From Synchiropus splendidus (lineage: Eukaryota > Chordata > Actinopteri > Syngnathiformes > Callionymidae), in contig NW_026527054.1 in assembly GCF_027744825.2 (NCBI RefSeq), positions 1,922,001-1,986,000 of the forward strand: DNA of 64,000 nucleotides, in the 5' to 3' direction. The notes under the pieces are model-generated. The model worked only from the letters and a program-made list of their open reading frames with translations. It ran no database searches and had not been told where the DNA came from. Below, piece by piece: positions 61,941 to 64,000 of the stretch. The position numbers and the translations under genes are program-made. Within the stretch, counting starts at the first letter, position 1. The number at the start of each line of letters is the position of its first letter.

Positions 61941-64000
61941 AGGTCAATTCCGGAACGCCAAACATAAAAATGTTAATAACTTCGGAAAAACACTTCAGAC
62001 AGCTTAGATTTGATGTGCAACTACTAGAAAGACCCTTTCTGCTATAGTGGGAGGTGAATTTTTTTTGTTCTGAAGCTTCCCTGCAAAGTTATGGCAAAAT
62101 GCAGAAAACGCGTTTTCAGCCTCACATAAGGTCGATTCCGGAACGCCAAACATAAAAATGTTGATAACTTCCGAAAAACACTTCAGACAGCTATGATTTG
62201 ATGTGCAACTACTCGAAAGACCCTTTCTGCTATAGTGGGAGGTGAAAATTTCATGTTCTGAAGCTTCCCTGCAAAGTTATGGCACAATGCAGAAAACGCG
62301 TTTTCGGCCTGAGATAAGGTCGATTCAGGAACACCAAACATAAAAATGTTGAAAACTTTCGAAAAACACTTCAGACAGCTTAGATTTGATGTGCAACTAC
62401 GAGAAAGACCCTTTCTGCCATAGTGGGAGTTGAAAATATCATGTTCTGAAGCTTCCCTGCAAAGTTATGGCACAGTGCAGAAAACGCGTTTTCAGCCTGT
62501 GATAAGGTGGGTTCCAGAACGCCAAACATAAAAATGTTGATAACTTTGGAAAAACACTTCAGACAGCTTAGATTTGATGTGCAACTACTAGAAAGACCCT
62601 ATCTGCTATAGTGGGAGGCGAATATTTCTTGTTCTGAAGCTTCCCTGAAAAGTTATGGCACAATGCAGAAAACGCGTTTTCGGCCTGAGATAAGGTCGAT
62701 TCAGGAACACCAAACATAAAAATGTTGAAAACTTTCGAAAAACACTTCAGACAGCTTAGATTTGATGTGCAACTACGAGAAATACCCTTTCTGCTATAGC
62801 GGGAGTTGAAAATATCATGTTCTGAAGCTTCCCGGCAAAGTCATGGCACAATGCGTAAAACGCGTTTTCAGCCTGAGGTGAGGTTGATTTCAGAACCCCA
62901 AACATAAAAATGTTGATAACTCAGGAAAAACTCTACAGACAGCTTAGATTTGATGTGCAACTACTAGAAAGACCCTTTCTGCTACAGTGGGAGGTGAAAA
63001 TTTCATCTTCTGAAGCTTCACTGCAAAGTTATGCCACAATGCAGGAAACGTGTTTTCAGCCTGAGATAAGGTCGATTCAGGAACGCCAAACATAAAAATA
63101 TTGATAACTTTGGAAAAACACTTCAGACAGCTTAGATTTGATGTGCAACTACTAGAAAGACCATTTCTGCTACAGTGGGAGTTGAAAATTACATGTTCTG
63201 AAGCTTCCCTGCAAAGTTATGGCACAATGCGTAAAACGCGTTTTCAGCCTGAGATGAGGTTGATTTCAGAACCCCAAACATAAAAATGTTGATAACTCAG
63301 GAAAAACTCTACAGACAGCTTAGATTTGATGTGCAACTACTAGAAAGTCCCTTTCTGCTATAGTGGGAGGAGAAAATTTCATGTTCTGAAGTCTCCCTGC
63401 AAAATTATGGCACTATCCAGAAAACGCCTTTTCAGCCTGAGATAAGGTGGGTTCCAGAACGCCAAACATAAAAATGTTGATAACTTTGGAAAAACACTTC
63501 AGACAGCTTAGATTTGTTGTGCAACTACTAGAAAGACCCATTCTGCTATAGTGTTATTTGAAAATTTCATGTTCAGAAGCTTCCCTGCAAAGTTATGGCA
63601 GAATGCGTAAATCGCGTTTTCAGCCTGAGATAAGGTCCATTCCGGAACACCAAACATAAAAATGTTGATAACTTTGGAAAAACACTTCAAACAGCTTAGA
63701 TGTTACGTGAAACCATTAGTAAAACCGTTTCTGGTATAGTGGGAGGAGAAAATTTCATGTTCTGAAGTCTCCCTGCAAAGTTATGGCACAATGCAGAAAA
63801 CGCGTTTTCAGCCTGAGATGAGGTTGATTTCAGAACCCCAAACATAAAAATGTTGATAACTCAGGAAAAACTCTACAGACAGCTTAGATTTGATGTGCAA
63901 CTACTAGAAAGACCCTTTCTGCTACAGTGGGAGTTGAAAATTTCATGTTCTGAAGCTTTCCTGCAAAGTTATGGCACAATGCGTAAAACGCGTTTTCAGC
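61941..64000. repeat. Mixed satellite monomers at the right edge
   Basis: About eleven monomers. Types with GAGATGAGGTTGATTTCAG followed by ACTCAGGAAAAACTCTACAG occur near 62885, 63257 and 63819, the same linked pair that opens the window at 36-95 and appears near 9440, 14115, 16747 and 33007. The pair of modules at 62270-62470 and 62640-62840 is a 2-monomer-spaced repetition of a TTCGGCCTGAG / AGGAACACC type. No gene is seen. Confidence 0.75.

Larger units (their letters stand above)
27534..64000. repeat. 188-bp tandem satellite array, right arm
   Basis: Continuation of the same satellite in the same orientation after the retrotransposon. The interrupted monomer resumes immediately after the insertion and the next phase landmark is at 27571. 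No non-satellite sequence is seen to the end of the window, which cuts a monomer just after its MluI palindrome. This arm contains the longest higher-order duplications (2-5 kb) in the window. Confidence 0.97.

Noticed and set aside
1..64000. CRISPR array.
   Set aside because: The period is 188 bp with no short identical repeats separated by unique spacers; the whole unit is repeated.

Overview
The window is almost entirely one tandem satellite array. The basic unit is 188 bp: the same landmark (the CAAACAT start used here as phase) falls at 55, 243, 431, 619, 807, 995, 1183, 1371, 1559 and so on without drift. It fills both ends of the window, so the array continues beyond it; about 330-340 monomers are present. 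A typical monomer carries an A-rich start, a HindIII site (AAGCTT), a 14-bp perfect palindrome GAAAACGCGTTTTC containing a MluI site, and a smaller palindrome TTCCGGAA. No host gene, rRNA, tRNA or CRISPR array was found. Because 188 is not a multiple of 3, short open frames of 60-110 codons appear in nearly every monomer on both strands; I regard these as by-products of the repeat.

The only non-satellite DNA is a 1,085-bp insertion at 26449-27533. It is a 5'-truncated, GC-rich non-LTR retrotransposon tail encoding the end of a reverse transcriptase (FADD box) and the arginine-rich C-terminal region of an RTE-clade, Rex3-like element. It is flanked by a perfect 13-bp target-site duplication (26436-26448 and 27534-27546) and ends in a short GGTGAA repeat. 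The frame is broken by one TGA stop at 27128. Elements of this type are common in teleost fish, so the window most likely comes from a fish chromosome, probably a centromeric, pericentromeric or other heterochromatic block. The taxon rests on recognition of the element, not on a search.

Layout: 1-4754 holds local 3-mer and 4-mer higher-order repeats. 4755-9840 is diverged monomers. About 9840-16800 has a module recurring every ~2.63 kb (14 monomers). 18088-24430 holds three near-identical copies of an 11/12-monomer repeat. 24430-26448 is diverged monomers ending in a truncated monomer and the retrotransposon. 27534-29450 is diverged monomers. 29451-32088 is a 7-monomer repeat in two copies. 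32089-35471 is mixed monomers. 35472-44860 holds a 7-monomer repeat in two copies that is itself copied 4.9 kb downstream, with a further partial copy. About 47200-61940 holds long modules of 2-4 kb repeated two or three times with single-monomer gains and losses. 62000-64000 is mixed monomers.

The biology visible here is satellite evolution: repeated unequal exchange or segmental amplification at several scales, CpG decay between monomers, and one fairly recent retrotransposon insertion into the array. Coordinates of higher-order blocks were found by reading offsets between matching variants, so edges are approximate to about one monomer unless stated. Nearly identical copies are also the places where an assembly is least reliable.
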